Below are positions 34,337-45,011 of a stretch of 55,059 nucleotides of DNA, in pieces (the stretch's first letter is position 1; every line of letters starts with the position of its first letter). The notes below the pieces were generated by a model, which ran no database searches, was not told where the DNA came from, and saw only the letters and a program-made list of their open reading frames with translations. This stretch comes from Streptomyces sp. WM6378 (GTDB taxonomy: Bacteria > Actinomycetota > Actinomycetes > Streptomycetales > Streptomycetaceae). The DNA lies in assembly GCF_001279695.1 (NCBI RefSeq), contig NZ_LGDD01000343.1, forward strand, positions 1 through 55,059, written 5' to 3'. Position numbers and translations under genes: made by a program.

Positions 34337-36040
34337 TCACTTGGGTTCGGCGGTGGCCAGCTTCGCGATCTCCCATGGTTTCAGGGTCCGTTGGAAGACG
34401 TGTACGTCGGTGATCGCGCCCGGCCAGAAGTCCGCGAGCTTGCCGAAACTCTTGCCCCGGCCGATCACCAGATTGCCCGTCGCCGTCTCCGTGTTGCGGG
34501 CCTGCACAGCGCCCATGTGCTTGCCGTCCACGTAGATGCGGAGCCAGCCGTCGCTCTGGCTGTAGGTCCCGGTGAGGTGGTACCAGCGGCCCAGTTGCGC
34601 GGGGCCGAGATCGCGGGCCACGGCACGGGCGTTGGCGAAGCTGAACGAGAACCGGCGTTCGTCGCCGAGGTATTGGAGGTAGAAGGTGCTGGCCGTCTCA
34701 CTGTCCTGCGAGACGGCCGTACGGAACCCCTCGGCATCCAGGCGCACCCGGGCCGTCACGGAGTAGCTGCCCTTGGCGGTGTCGATGATCGGGGCGCCCG
34801 TGTCCGCGAACCCCGTCGAGCCGTCGAACAGCAGCGCCTTGCCCTTGGGCGCGTCCGTCCAGGACACGCCGCCTTCGAGCCGGGCATCGTGCCGCCCCGC
34901 GCCGTCCTTGGCCGTGGCGCCCTTCCCTTCCTCGGTGGGCCACCAGCCCTGGCCCTTGATGTTCGCGGCGTCCGCCGGGGCCTTCGACTGCGTCCCCGGG
35001 GTCTTGGAGGCCTGCCCCACCGGGGCGGAGGGCGAGGAGGTTCCCCTCAGCCCGAGCGTCAGTCCCGTACCCAGCAGGCAGGCCACGACCACGCTCGCGA
35101 CGATGACCCGCCGGCGGGTGAACCGCCGCTCGGCCCTGCGGCTCCCTGGTACGGCCGCGCCCTGCGGCTGTGCGGCATTCGCGTCGGCGTCCACGGGGAC
35201 GGGCGCGCCAAGGTCCGCGTTCAGCCGGTGTGCCACGGGCTCGTCCAGGAGCCCGGTGTTCACGATGCCGGCCGGGTCGATGGTGAAGCGCCAGCGCGGG
35301 TGCTCGACCTCGTCGGCGACGACCACCGACCACCGGCCCTCCGGATCATTGGCCAGCGTGTAGACGCGTTCGCGGTCCCGGCCGCCGGGCAGACCGGACA
35401 GGAGTAGCACCCCGCCGCCCTCGTCGGACAGCGCCGCCTCGGCCTCGGCCAGGCTCTTCACCTCGATCGTTCCGGCGGCCGGTTCCGCGGCGCCCGGCTT
35501 GAAGCCGATCCGGACCACCTGCACACCCTGCGACCACGGGCTCGCCGTGAGCTCGCCGGTCCAGTCCTCGGCCAAGGCCCTGGCCTGCCGGCTGTCGCCC
35601 TCCAGCGCGACGATCCCGCCGGCCTGGCTGAGGTTCAGCAGCACGAACCCCTTGCTGGTGTGGCCGAGCGAGACAAGCTGCGGATACGGCTCGCGCAGCG
35701 ACTCCGCCACGCTCGCGCTATGCAGCCAGTGCAGCTGCGCGTGCCAGGTCCGGCCGCCGGACTCGGCGGTCCAGCCGGCGGGGGGCCGCTCGTCGGGGTT
35801 CTTCAGGTGGAACCGGACGGTGTCCGGCCCCAGGACGACCGCGTAGGCCACGGGGACGCCGCGGTTGGCCCGCTCGCAGGAGGTGGCCAGGACGCGCACG
35901 ACCCGGTCCACGGTCCACGAACCGTGGTCGGCGCCCGGGGCCGGCCCCGATCGTGGCTCGGCCGTGCGCTGCCGACGGAGCCCCGCAAGCCAGTTCCCGC
36001 GGCGAGGAACGCGGTCAGTGGATCGGCTCGGCAGTGTCAC
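34337..36040 (-). CDS. LamG-domain membrane protein divergent from the T7SS genes
   Basis: A GTG at 36040 with GAGGAG upstream gives 567 residues. Residues 1-300 are cytoplasmic, with VDRVVRVLATSCERANRGVP, HTSKGFVLLNLSQAGGIVAL and a nucleotide-binding-protein-like organisation found in Streptomyces regulatory membrane proteins. One membrane helix (VIVASVVVACLLGTGLTLGL, about 312-332) is followed by an Ala/Pro/Lys linker and an outside LamG/concanavalin-like domain (about 375-567; SYSVTARVRLDAEGFRTAVS, LGRWYHLTGTYSQSDGWLRI, YVDGKHMG, VHVFQRTLKPWEI). The lectin-like end could bind surface sugar. It is the neighbour of the Esx gene across a 230-bp divergent gap. Confidence 0.75.
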   Translation of the reverse strand: MTLPSRSTDRVPRRGNWLAGLRRQRTAEPRSGPAPGADHGSWTVDRVVRVLATSCERANRGVPVAYAVVLGPDTVRFHLKNPDERPPAGWTAESGGRTWHAQLHWLHSASVAESLREPYPQLVSLGHTSKGFVLLNLSQAGGIVALEGDSRQARALAEDWTGELTASPWSQGVQVVRIGFKPGAAEPAAGTIEVKSLAEAEAALSDEGGGVLLLSGLPGGRDRERVYTLANDPEGRWSVVVADEVEHPRWRFTIDPAGIVNTGLLDEPVAHRLNADLGAPVPVDADANAAQPQGAAVPGSRRAERRFTRRRVIVASVVVACLLGTGLTLGLRGTSSPSAPVGQASKTPGTQSKAPADAANIKGQGWWPTEEGKGATAKDGAGRHDARLEGGVSWTDAPKGKALLFDGSTGFADTGAPIIDTAKGSYSVTARVRLDAEGFRTAVSQDSETASTFYLQYLGDERRFSFSFANARAVARDLGPAQLGRWYHLTGTYSQSDGWLRIYVDGKHMGAVQARNTETATGNLVIGRGKSFGKLADFWPGAITDVHVFQRTLKPWEIAKLATAEPK

Positions 36041-36270
36041 CTTTGTCTCCTCGACGGTCGGCGGGCGGTGTGTGTACACCCCGGTGTCTACCGCGTCGAA
36101 AGACGCCTGACGAGGCGTCAACGCCCAGTACGGGCAGGGCTTGGGCCCTGGGGCCCACGTCCACCACCGTGGCGCTGGACCGCCACTGGGCCCGTTCCTA
36201 GCATCGACCGCGTCCGTGCCGAACCTGTCGGCACACCCTCACGTTCGGCAACACCGGAAGGGGCACATCC

Positions 36271-36567
36271 ATGGCAAACCTGAACGTCACTTATCAGGAG
36301 ATGTCGGACAGCGCGAGCAAGATGCGCAACAACAAGGCCGACATCGACGCCAAGCTCACCGAGTGCAAGAACATCGTCGACGGCCTGACCAGCTCGGGCT
36401 TCGTCACCGAGCAGGCGTCGGGCAAGTTCGAGGAAACGCACACCGAGTTCGTGACCTCGGCCAACCAGGTCATGGAGAGCCTGGACCAGCTGTCGCAGTG
36501 GCTGGACAAGGCCGTGGACGCGATGCGTGACATGGACCAGCAGCTCTCCGGCTCCCTCAACAAGTAG
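36271..36567 (+). CDS. WXG100 (Esx) family protein
   Basis: A 98-residue helical-hairpin protein, MANLNVTYQEMSDSASKMRN and so on, with GGAAGGGGC before the start. The hairpin turn where WxG normally sits reads TSSGFVT, a Ser-for-Trp variant. Helix 2 carries the polar-heptad pattern LDQLSQWLDKAVDAMRDMDQ. Such proteins are secreted as dimers by type VII systems and bind the ATPase. It sits directly before the EssC-like gene, as expected. Confidence 0.88.
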   Translation: MANLNVTYQEMSDSASKMRNNKADIDAKLTECKNIVDGLTSSGFVTEQASGKFEETHTEFVTSANQVMESLDQLSQWLDKAVDAMRDMDQQLSGSLNK

Positions 36568-36742
36568 CGGCCGGCCCGGACGTACGTATCAGCCGACCCA
36601 GACGTAGGCAGCGGCCGGCTCAGCAGTACGTAGCGGCCGACTCCGGCACGTACCCGCCGGCCCGCACCCGGTCGGCACCGCACACGCGCCCCGCGTCAGC
36701 GCCATCGGCGCGGGCGCCCGGACTTATGAGGGGTGGGGAACC

Positions 36743-39700
36743 ATGCCCATGATGATCACCATTGCCCGGCTCCCGGACTGGTCGGCCGACGTGGTGGTGG
36801 ACGCCGATCCCACCACCCCGCTCCGCGACGTCGTCAAGGGCCTGCTCGACAGCCTCGACGTGTGGCAGGCCCCACCGCCCATGCCCTCGGCCGAGCCGGA
36901 GGTCCATCTCGCCGGCCAACCGCTCGACCTGTCCCAGCCCCTGTCGGAGACCGGGATCCACGACGGCAGCGTGCTGTGGCTCGGCCGGCCCGGCCTCGGC
37001 GCGGGCCCCCGCACCGGTCTGGTCACCATCAGGGCGGTGGCGGGCACCGGCGCCGGCCGGGTCTGGTACCTGGATGCGGGCGAGCACCGCATCGGATCGG
37101 GTGCCGGGTGCCGCATCACCGTGGGCGCCGACCAGCCGGAGGTCGTCGCCGTTCTGCGGGTCTCCCTCGACGCCTCGGTGCACGTGCGCTCCGTCGCCGC
37201 CTCCGCCCAGCTCGACCGCAGCCCGCTGCCCGACCGCGAAGTCGGCTGGCCGGAGCGGCACCAGCTCCTGATCGGGGACACCCTCCTGGAGGCGCATCCC
37301 CAGCTGCGCCCGGACGCCGTCGTCGAGCCCTCGCCCGACGGCGAGTACCTGGACTACAACCGTCCGCCCCGGCTGCTCCCGCCGGTGCGGCGCACCGAGT
37401 TCCACCTGCCGACCGAGCCCAGGCAGGCGACCCTGAGCGCACTGCCGTGGATCGCGGCCGCCGTGCCCGCCGCCGGCGGCCTGTTCGCCCTGCTGATGCA
37501 CAACCCGATGTACCTCATGATGGCGGCGATGTCGCCGGTCATGGTGCTCGGAAGCTGGTTCTCCGGACGGCGCCAGGGCCGCATCAGCCACCGGCGCCAA
37601 GTGGCCGAATACCGGGACCAGTTGGAGACGATCGAGGGCGAGATCGCCGCGGCCCTCGGCCAGGAACGCCTGGACCGGCGCGACGCCAGCCCCGACCCGG
37701 GCGAGCTGCTCGTCATCGCGACCGGTCCCCGGGCCCGGCTGTGGGAGCGCCGCCGTACCGATCCCGACCACCTCCTGGTCCGGGTCGGCATCGCCGACCT
37801 GCCCACCCAGATCGCCGTCGAGGAGGGCGGCGGCATCCAGCAGCGCCGCCGGGAGCTGCGGGCGGCGCCGGACGTCCCCGCCGCGTTCTCCCTCGCGCAG
37901 ACGGGAGTCGTCGGTGTCGCGGGGCGGGACGAATGGCCCCGGCGCATGGCGCGCTGGCTGCTCGGACAGCTGGCCGTGCTGCAGAGCCCGCGCGACGTAC
38001 AGCTGTACATCCTGACCGATCCGACCGGACGGGCCTTGTGGGAGTGGGCGGCCTGGCTGCCGCACACCCGGCCGCAGTTGGGGCAGCAGGCCCTGGCGCT
38101 GGTGGGGACCGACGCCGAGACGCTCGGTCACCGGGTGGCCGAGTTGGTCGAGCTCATCAACGCCCGCCAGCAGGCGCAGCTCAATGCCGGTGCCGCGGCG
38201 GTGCTCGCGGACCCGGACGTCGTCGTGGTGCTGGACGGTGCCCGACGGCTTCGGGCGCTGCCGGGAGTGGTGACGATCCTTCAGGAAGGGCCAGCGGTAG
38301 GCGTCTTCAGCATCTGCGTGGACGCCGACGAACGCACCCTGCCCGAGGAGTGCACCGCCGTCGTAGTCGGAGGCGCCACGGGACCGGCCACCCTGCGCCA
38401 GCAGCGTGCCGCGCAGATCGACGGCATCCTCGCGGACGAGGTGGCGGACAGCTGGTACGCGGCCACCGGGCGCCAGTTGGCGCCCCTGCGCGATGTCAGC
38501 GAGAACCAGGGCGAGGCCGCACTGCCCGCCTCCGCGCGCCTCCTTGAGCTCCTCGGTCTGGAGGAACCGAGCGCGGCCGCGGTCTCTTCCCGCTGGCGCG
38601 CCTCGGGCCGCGGCACCAAGGCTCCGGTCGGCTATTCGCTCAACGGCCCCTTCTTCCTCGACCTGGTCGGCCACGGCCCGCACGGCCTGGTGGCGGGCAC
38701 GACCGGCTCGGGCAAGTCGGAGTTCCTGCAGACCCTCGTGGCGTCGCTGGCCGTGGCCAACCGCCCGGACGCCATGACCTTCGTCCTGGTCGACTACAAG
38801 GGCGGCGCCGCGTTCAAGGACTGCGTCCAACTCCCCCACACCGTCGGCCTGGTGACGGACCTGGACACACATCTGGTCGAGCGTGCCCTGGCCTCGCTGA
38901 GCGCCGAGCTGACCCATCGCGAGCACCTGCTCGCGGCCGCAGGAGCGAAGGACCTGGAGGACTACCTCGACTACGCCAGCCGCCGCCCCGAACTGGCGCC
39001 GATCCCCCGGCTGCTCATCGTCATCGACGAGTTCGCGTCCATGGCACGTGAACTGCCCGACTTCGTCACGGGATTGGTCAACGTCGCACAGCGCGGCCGC
39101 TCGCTGGGAATCCATCTGATCCTGGCGACCCAACGCCCCTCCGGTGTGGTGTCGGCGGAGATCCGCGCCAACACCAACCTGCGGGTCGCGCTGCGCGTGA
39201 CCGACGTCGGCGAGAGCACCGACGTCATCGACGCCCGGGAGGCCGCGAGCATCGCGGCGTCGACCCCCGGGCGGGCCTACGCCCGCCTCGGGCACAGCTC
39301 GCTGATCCCGTTCCAGACCGGCCGGGTGGGGGGGTCGGCGCCCGCTGGCCGACCGGACGGCCACGGTGGCCGTCTCGTGGCAGGACTTCGGGATGCCCGC
39401 GCCCCAGCGCCCGCACCGCAAGGCCGAGACCGACGAGGCGACCGACCTCTCCGTCCTGGTGACTGCGATCAGGCAGGCCAACGACATGCTGGGCATCGCC
39501 GCGCAGCGCCGCCCGTGGCTGCCGCCGCTGCCGCTGTCGCCGGTGGTCGACCTGGCGGCGGAACCGGCCCCCAACCCGTCGTTCTCGTGGGCGGTCCAGG
39601 ACCTGCCGGCGCAGCAGCGCCAGGAGCCGGTCACGGTCGACCTGGCCACCTTCGGACACCTGCACATCATCGGCGCCCCGCGCTCCGGGCGCTCCGCCGC

Positions 39701-41117
39701 GCTGCGCACCTTCGCGGCGGCGGCGGCCAGCGCCTCCAGCGTCGCCGACCTGCATCTGTACGGGCTCGACTGCGGCAACGGCGCCCTGCTTCCGCTCACC
39801 AGGCTGCCGCACTGCGGCGCGGTCGTACAGCGCACGGAGACCGACCGGGCCGTACGCCTCCTGAGACGTCTGCACACCGAGGTGCAGGACCGTCAACGGC
39901 TGCTCGGCGAGGGCGGGTTCGCCGATGTGACCGAGCAGCGTGCGGCCAGGCCGGAGGCGGAGCGGCTGCCCCACATCCTGTTGCTGCTCGACCGCTGGGA
40001 GGGGTTCATGGGAACCCTCAGCGAGTACGACGGCGGCGTACTGACCGAGCTGATCCAGACCCTGCACCGGGAGGGCGGGAGCGCCGGCGTGCACCTGGTG
40101 ATCGCCGGAGACCGGATGCTGCTGAGCGGCCGGATGAGTTCGCTGTGCGAGGACAAGCTGGTGCTGCGGCTCTCGGACCGCAGCGACGCCAGCCTGGCCG
40201 GCCTCAACCCGCGGAAGATCCCGGAGGACCTGCCGCCCGGCCGCGGCTACCGCGCGGGCAGCGCGGTCGAGACCCAGGTCGCGCTCGTGGCGGCCGATCC
40301 GGCGGGCCCGGCCCAGGTCGCCGCGGTGCACGCCCTGGCCGAGCGGCTCGTCGAGCGCGAGGCGGGAGTCCCGAAGGCGGCGCGGCCCAACCGGATCGCG
40401 GTGCTGCCCACGCAGCTGGAGTTCGACCAGGTGTGGGAGACGGTCGGGACCCCGGCCCCCATGTGGGCTCTGATCGGGGTGGCCGGCGACGACCTGGAAC
40501 CGGCCGGAGCCGACCTCCTGGGTGATCAGCCGACCTTCCTGGTCGCCGGACCGCCCCGGTCCGGCCGCAGCACCGCTCTGTGCGTCATGGCGGAGTCGCT
40601 GCTGCGCGGCGGCACCGAGCTGGTCATCGGCGCCCCGATGAACTCCCCGCTGCGCGGCTTCGAGGGCCGGCCCGGTGTGCGGGGCGTCATCACCGGCGAA
40701 GCCCCCGCCGAGGCGGAGTTCGCCGAGCTCCTCGACCCCGGCGACGGTCCGGTGGTGCTCCTGGTCGACGACGCCGAGCTGTGGCGCGACCTGCCGTGCC
40801 GGGACTGGCTGAAGACCTTCGTCCGCACGGCCTCCGGCCGTAAGCGGGGCGTGGTCATCGCCGGGGACGTCTCCTCGGTGGCGGCGGGCTTCTCCGGCTG
40901 GCAGTCCGAGGTCAAGCGGAACCGGCGCGGCGCCCTCCTGTCGCCACCCACCATGAGCGACGGCGACCTGGTGGGCGTCCGCCTTTCCCGATCCCAGCTC
41001 GCCGCCCGGGTCGTACCGGGCGCCGCCCTTGTGCACCTGGGCAGCGGCATTCCGCTGACCGCCCAGATCCCGTCCGCCCGGCCCGGCGGACCCGCCCACG
41101 ACGACCGGGAGCAGTGA
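36743..41117 (+). CDS. EssC/EccC-like type VII secretion ATPase (one frameshift)
   Basis: About 1457 residues once a +1 shift in a G7 run (39327-39333) is corrected; without correction the first frame runs on out of register to 40525. Domains: ubiquitin-like start (MITIARLPDWSADVVVDADP), FHA-like segment (100-200; WYLDAGEHRIGSGAGCRITV), two membrane helices near 235-275, FtsK/SpoIIIE ATPase 1 with GTTGSGKS (about 653-660) and LLIVIDEF (about 756), then ATPase 2 (IIGAPRSGRSAAL, about 975) and ATPase 3 (VAGPPRSGRSTAL, about 1266). Domains 2 and 3 have Arg in place of the Walker A Lys, normal for EccC/EssC. This length and the front domains match Firmicutes EssC. It powers export of Esx proteins. 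Sequencing error or true disruption are both possible. Confidence 0.85.
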
Positions 41118-41395
41118 TGGCCGACCTCGTGGTGAGGGACCTCCAACAACTCGTCGACAACCTCAACGAGCTGATCAGCCAGTTCGAGGGGGCCCTTGAC
41201 TTCCAGAACGACGACAAGGGGCTCTGGGGACAGCACAACGCCAATCTGTCGATGGGCGACTTCGCCGACAACTGGACCGTCCACCGCGACGACATGGTCA
41301 AGAGCATGAAGACCCTCCGCGACAAGGTGACCAAGGTCAACGAGACGTGGGAGCAGGCGGACCAGCAACTGTTCGACTCGTTCCAGCAAAGCTGA
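41117..41395 (+). CDS. Second Esx-like small protein
   Basis: Its ATG shares a base with the ATPase stop (TGATG). The 92-residue helical protein MADLVVRDLQQLVDNLNELI has a central GLWGQHNANLSMGDFADNW and a second helix MVKSMKTLRDKVTKVNETWE. Size, hairpin shape and a central WG make it a WXG100-like partner for the Esx upstream of the ATPase. Probably a heterodimer partner or a chaperone for the next gene's product. Confidence 0.72.
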   Translation: MADLVVRDLQQLVDNLNELISQFEGALDFQNDDKGLWGQHNANLSMGDFADNWTVHRDDMVKSMKTLRDKVTKVNETWEQADQQLFDSFQQS

Positions 41396-41431
41396 CGAGC
41401 AGTCAAGGAAACCAGGGGAAAGGAGAACTGA

Positions 41432-42847
41432 ATGTCCATCAGGAAACTCGACTGGTCGCCGCTGGACCTGGACAAGGACCCCATCCACGCCGACCCCGAC
41501 CGGGTGCGCCAGTCGCAGGCGCGCTACGAGCACATCGCCACGACCATCGACGACGCCAACGCCAGGCTCGGGATGATCGTCGACAGCAACAGCGAGAGCC
41601 TCGCCGGCCAGTACGTCGAGGGCCTCAAGAAGGACGCCGGTTCCCTCAAGGACAGCCTCACCAAAGCCGGCGTGCGCTATCACGACGTGTCCAACGAGAT
41701 CGCCAAGTACGAGCCCGATCTGGACCGGGGCCTCAGCGAGACCGAGGGCGCGCTGCACGACGCCGAGGCGGCCGAGACCGCCCAGACCAAGGCGCACGCC
41801 CTGCCGGACGCGCAGAAGAGCCCGGACGGCATCACCTCCCCCGAGGAGCAGCAGAAGGGCAACGACAAGAACAAGGCCGTCTCCGAGGCGGACGCGAGCA
41901 TGTCGGCCGCGAAGACACGGCTCAACAACGCCCTGGACGCGCTCAATGTGGCCGGCAAGCGCTTCGGCGACGCGGTCAACTCCAAGCGGTACGACGACGG
42001 GCTGAACGACTCCTTCAGCGACAAGCTCGACGCCGTCATGGCCAAGATCAGCCAGGTCTTCAGCATCATCGGCATGATCCTGGGCGTCCTCGCGATCCTC
42101 ATCCCGGGCGTGAACATCCTGATCATCGGCGGCCTCGTCGCCGGCGCCATCGCTCTGGTGGCCAACATCGTGCTGTACGTCGACGGCAGGGGCAGCATCG
42201 TCGACGTCGTCCTCGGGGCCGTCGGGCTCGGTCTGGCGGGCCTCGGCGCCATCGCCTCGGTGGCGGCGGCCAAGGGCCTGGCCAACGCCGCCAAGACCAT
42301 CGGCAGCCTCGCCGGCCGACCGCGGCCGGTGACGATCAACCCGCCACAGCTCCAGTGGGGACCGGGCGCCCCCATCCAGCTGACCCAGCTGGGCCCCGGG
42401 GGGCGCGGACCGACGGTCATCACCACCATCCAGACGACCCCGGCTGACTTCTTCGTACCACCGAACCCGGCCACCGGGTGGACGAACATGTCGGACTGGT
42501 TCAACAACCCGGCCACCAACTGGCTGCTCGGCAAACTGGGCGCCGTCACCCCCGAGTTCGGGCTCTGGACTTCGGCGGGCATGCAGGGCAAGGCCGCCCT
42601 CCAGATGTGGGCGACGCTGTTCAGCAATCCGCTGAAGTTCGCGAAGGACTGGGCCGGTGTCATCGGCGGCCTGAGCGGCTTCCGCGACCTGTCGGCGATC
42701 ATGGCGGCCGTCGGCGGCAAGATCTCGCCGCTCTGGTACGTCTGGGGCGGCCTCAACGGCGCGTTCGGCATAGGCGGGTTGATCTACTCCGGCGGCCGCC
42801 TGGTGGGCTGGATCCCCGCGGTCAACCCGCCGAGCGCGACCAGCTGA
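41432..42847 (+). CDS. Putative T7SS-secreted or translocon-associated membrane protein
   Basis: A 471-residue protein preceded by AAAGGAGA. The front (1-200) is helical and resembles the T7SS signal domain: LDWSPLDLDKDPIHADPDRV, RQSQARYEHIATTIDDANAR, with long coiled helices to about 205. Two long hydrophobic stretches follow (SIIGMILGVLAILIPGVNIL; IVDVVLGAVGLGLAGLGAIA), then a Pro/Gln linker and a Trp/Gly-rich end (NMSDWFNNPATNWLLGKLGA, WYVWGGLNGAFGIGGLIYSG). This layout fits pore-forming LXG-like substrates. No immunity gene is obvious unless one of the next two genes serves. Confidence 0.65.
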   Translation: MSIRKLDWSPLDLDKDPIHADPDRVRQSQARYEHIATTIDDANARLGMIVDSNSESLAGQYVEGLKKDAGSLKDSLTKAGVRYHDVSNEIAKYEPDLDRGLSETEGALHDAEAAETAQTKAHALPDAQKSPDGITSPEEQQKGNDKNKAVSEADASMSAAKTRLNNALDALNVAGKRFGDAVNSKRYDDGLNDSFSDKLDAVMAKISQVFSIIGMILGVLAILIPGVNILIIGGLVAGAIALVANIVLYVDGRGSIVDVVLGAVGLGLAGLGAIASVAAAKGLANAAKTIGSLAGRPRPVTINPPQLQWGPGAPIQLTQLGPGGRGPTVITTIQTTPADFFVPPNPATGWTNMSDWFNNPATNWLLGKLGAVTPEFGLWTSAGMQGKAALQMWATLFSNPLKFAKDWAGVIGGLSGFRDLSAIMAAVGGKISPLWYVWGGLNGAFGIGGLIYSGGRLVGWIPAVNPPSATS

Positions 42848-42864
42848 CGATCAGGGAGAGGACT

Positions 42865-43590
42865 ATGAGCGACGATCTGCCGGAGCCGACCGGGTTGCCG
42901 TGGCACTGGGAGTGGGTGCCGGACGTCCGGCCGGGCGAGGCCGAGCACGAGGCCTGGACGGCACACATGGTGTCCCTGTTCACGGACTGGACGTTCCAGG
43001 GCATGGCCGCGGCGCGCCCGGCCTGGCCCGGGGACGCGGAGGTCGAATTCCCGTTCACCTCCGACATGGTGGGGCGCGGCGCCGCCGAGTGGCTGCTCGC
43101 CCGTGCGAAGGATCTGCCCCCGTATGCGCGGGTGGCCTGGGGCGCGGCGTTCGTGAACGGCACGGTCCGCTGGGCACCGGTCCCCGTCATCGTGGAGTTC
43201 CGCCACCCGCAGGCCGAGGATCCGACCTACCTGATGAAGGTGGTGGATGCCGCCGGCCGCGACGACGACGCACGGCTGCCGACGGTGGACTACGTGACGA
43301 CCCCGATCGGCGACGGGGTGCAGATCTTCGCCCTGGGCCGGACCGAGGAGGGCACGGCGTTTGGGCGGCTCGACGCCGCGATGCGCCTCGACGTGCCGCC
43401 GCGCGGTGGCGCGGCGAGCGTCAGCACCGACGTCACGCTGAACGCGCGCGTCTTCGAGCTGGGGCTGATGGCCTTGATCGGCACGGGAGTTGAGCAGTTG
43501 ATGCAGCAGATAGCCAATGACTGCGCCCCCGCCGACGGGGGCTCGGCCCGGCTCGGCTTCGTCGCGGCCGCCGAAGGAGGACAGCCGTGA
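42865..43590 (+). CDS. T7SS-locus protein of unknown function, A
   Basis: A 241-residue soluble protein with AGGGAGAGG before the start. Trp-rich front (LPWHWEWVPDVRPGE, LFTDWTFQGMAAARPAWPGD) and a mixed alpha/beta core (RWAPVPVIVEFRHPQAEDPT, VDYVTTPIGDGVQIFALGRT). No signal peptide, membrane helix or known motif. It overlaps the next gene by 4 bp (GTGA), and position suggests a chaperone, immunity or assembly role in the secretion locus. Confidence 0.6.
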   Translation: MSDDLPEPTGLPWHWEWVPDVRPGEAEHEAWTAHMVSLFTDWTFQGMAAARPAWPGDAEVEFPFTSDMVGRGAAEWLLARAKDLPPYARVAWGAAFVNGTVRWAPVPVIVEFRHPQAEDPTYLMKVVDAAGRDDDARLPTVDYVTTPIGDGVQIFALGRTEEGTAFGRLDAAMRLDVPPRGGAASVSTDVTLNARVFELGLMALIGTGVEQLMQQIANDCAPADGGSARLGFVAAAEGGQP

Positions 43591-44270
43591 TCGACTTCGA
43601 ACTCGTCGTCCCGGACGGCTGGGTGCAGATCCCCACCGCGCCCGACACCGGCACGCTGCGCCGCAGGATCATCGACAACGTGATCCGCCACCACATCCCC
43701 GACTCGCTGCCGAGGGACAAGGTGGGACCGTGGCGCCGGATGCTGCGCAAGGAGCTCACCGGGGCGACCGACGAGGCCGCGCGGCAGAGCGCCCGCTCGG
43801 TCCTGCTGCCGCTCCAGGAGTTCAGCGGTGTCAAGCTGCCCGGATCGATGCTGGTGACCGTCCTCGAAGGCGAGGACGAGACCGAGGACCCGGAACAGCT
43901 CCTCGCCTCCCTCCTCGCCGACGCGGGCCCCGACGGGACGTACCTGGAGATCGGCGGAGCCCCGGCGGTCCGCGTGGCCTCGGTCGTGGACAGCAGTCGG
44001 GTCGGGCGCAAGGCACCGTCCTGGCGGGTCTCGTACTACGTGTCCCATCCGGAGGCGCCCGGAGTGTGGGGGCTGCTGACCTTCACCGTGCTGACCGACG
44101 GCGACGTGGACGCCGAGCCGGTCCAGGCCGTCGTCCTGCTCTTCGACATGATCGTGACGACGCTGCGCTGGGCGGACCGCGTCGACGTGCCCACCGAGGC
44201 CGAAGTGGTCGCCCAGCTGGACGAGTTGGTGGGCGCGGGCACCCCGGCCGACGGGCCCGGCTTTGCCTGA
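43587..44270 (+). CDS. T7SS-locus protein of unknown function, B
   Basis: A 227-residue product from a GTG overlapping the previous stop. It begins IDFELVVPDGWVQIPTAP, the PSGW-type opening common in actinobacterial secretion-associated proteins of the Mog1/PsbP or EspG-like kind, and later has SWRVSYYVSHPEAPGVWGLL and LTFTVLTDGDVDAEPVQAVV. Soluble. Likely forms a pair with the product before it. Confidence 0.6.
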   Translation: MIDFELVVPDGWVQIPTAPDTGTLRRRIIDNVIRHHIPDSLPRDKVGPWRRMLRKELTGATDEAARQSARSVLLPLQEFSGVKLPGSMLVTVLEGEDETEDPEQLLASLLADAGPDGTYLEIGGAPAVRVASVVDSSRVGRKAPSWRVSYYVSHPEAPGVWGLLTFTVLTDGDVDAEPVQAVVLLFDMIVTTLRWADRVDVPTEAEVVAQLDELVGAGTPADGPGFA

Positions 44271-44378
44271 ATTCCGTCTGCTCTGAACGCCGTCCGGACC
44301 GAATGCCGCCTGGACCGCCGAACACGGTCTGGACCGAACATGAAGAACGAATGAAGCCGGCTCCGCCACGCTGAACGC

Positions 44379-45011
<633 letters not shown>

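Noticed and set aside
36620..39877. 1085-residue minus-strand open frame
   Set aside because: Shadow of the T7SS ATPase gene, with no motif and no ribosome site.
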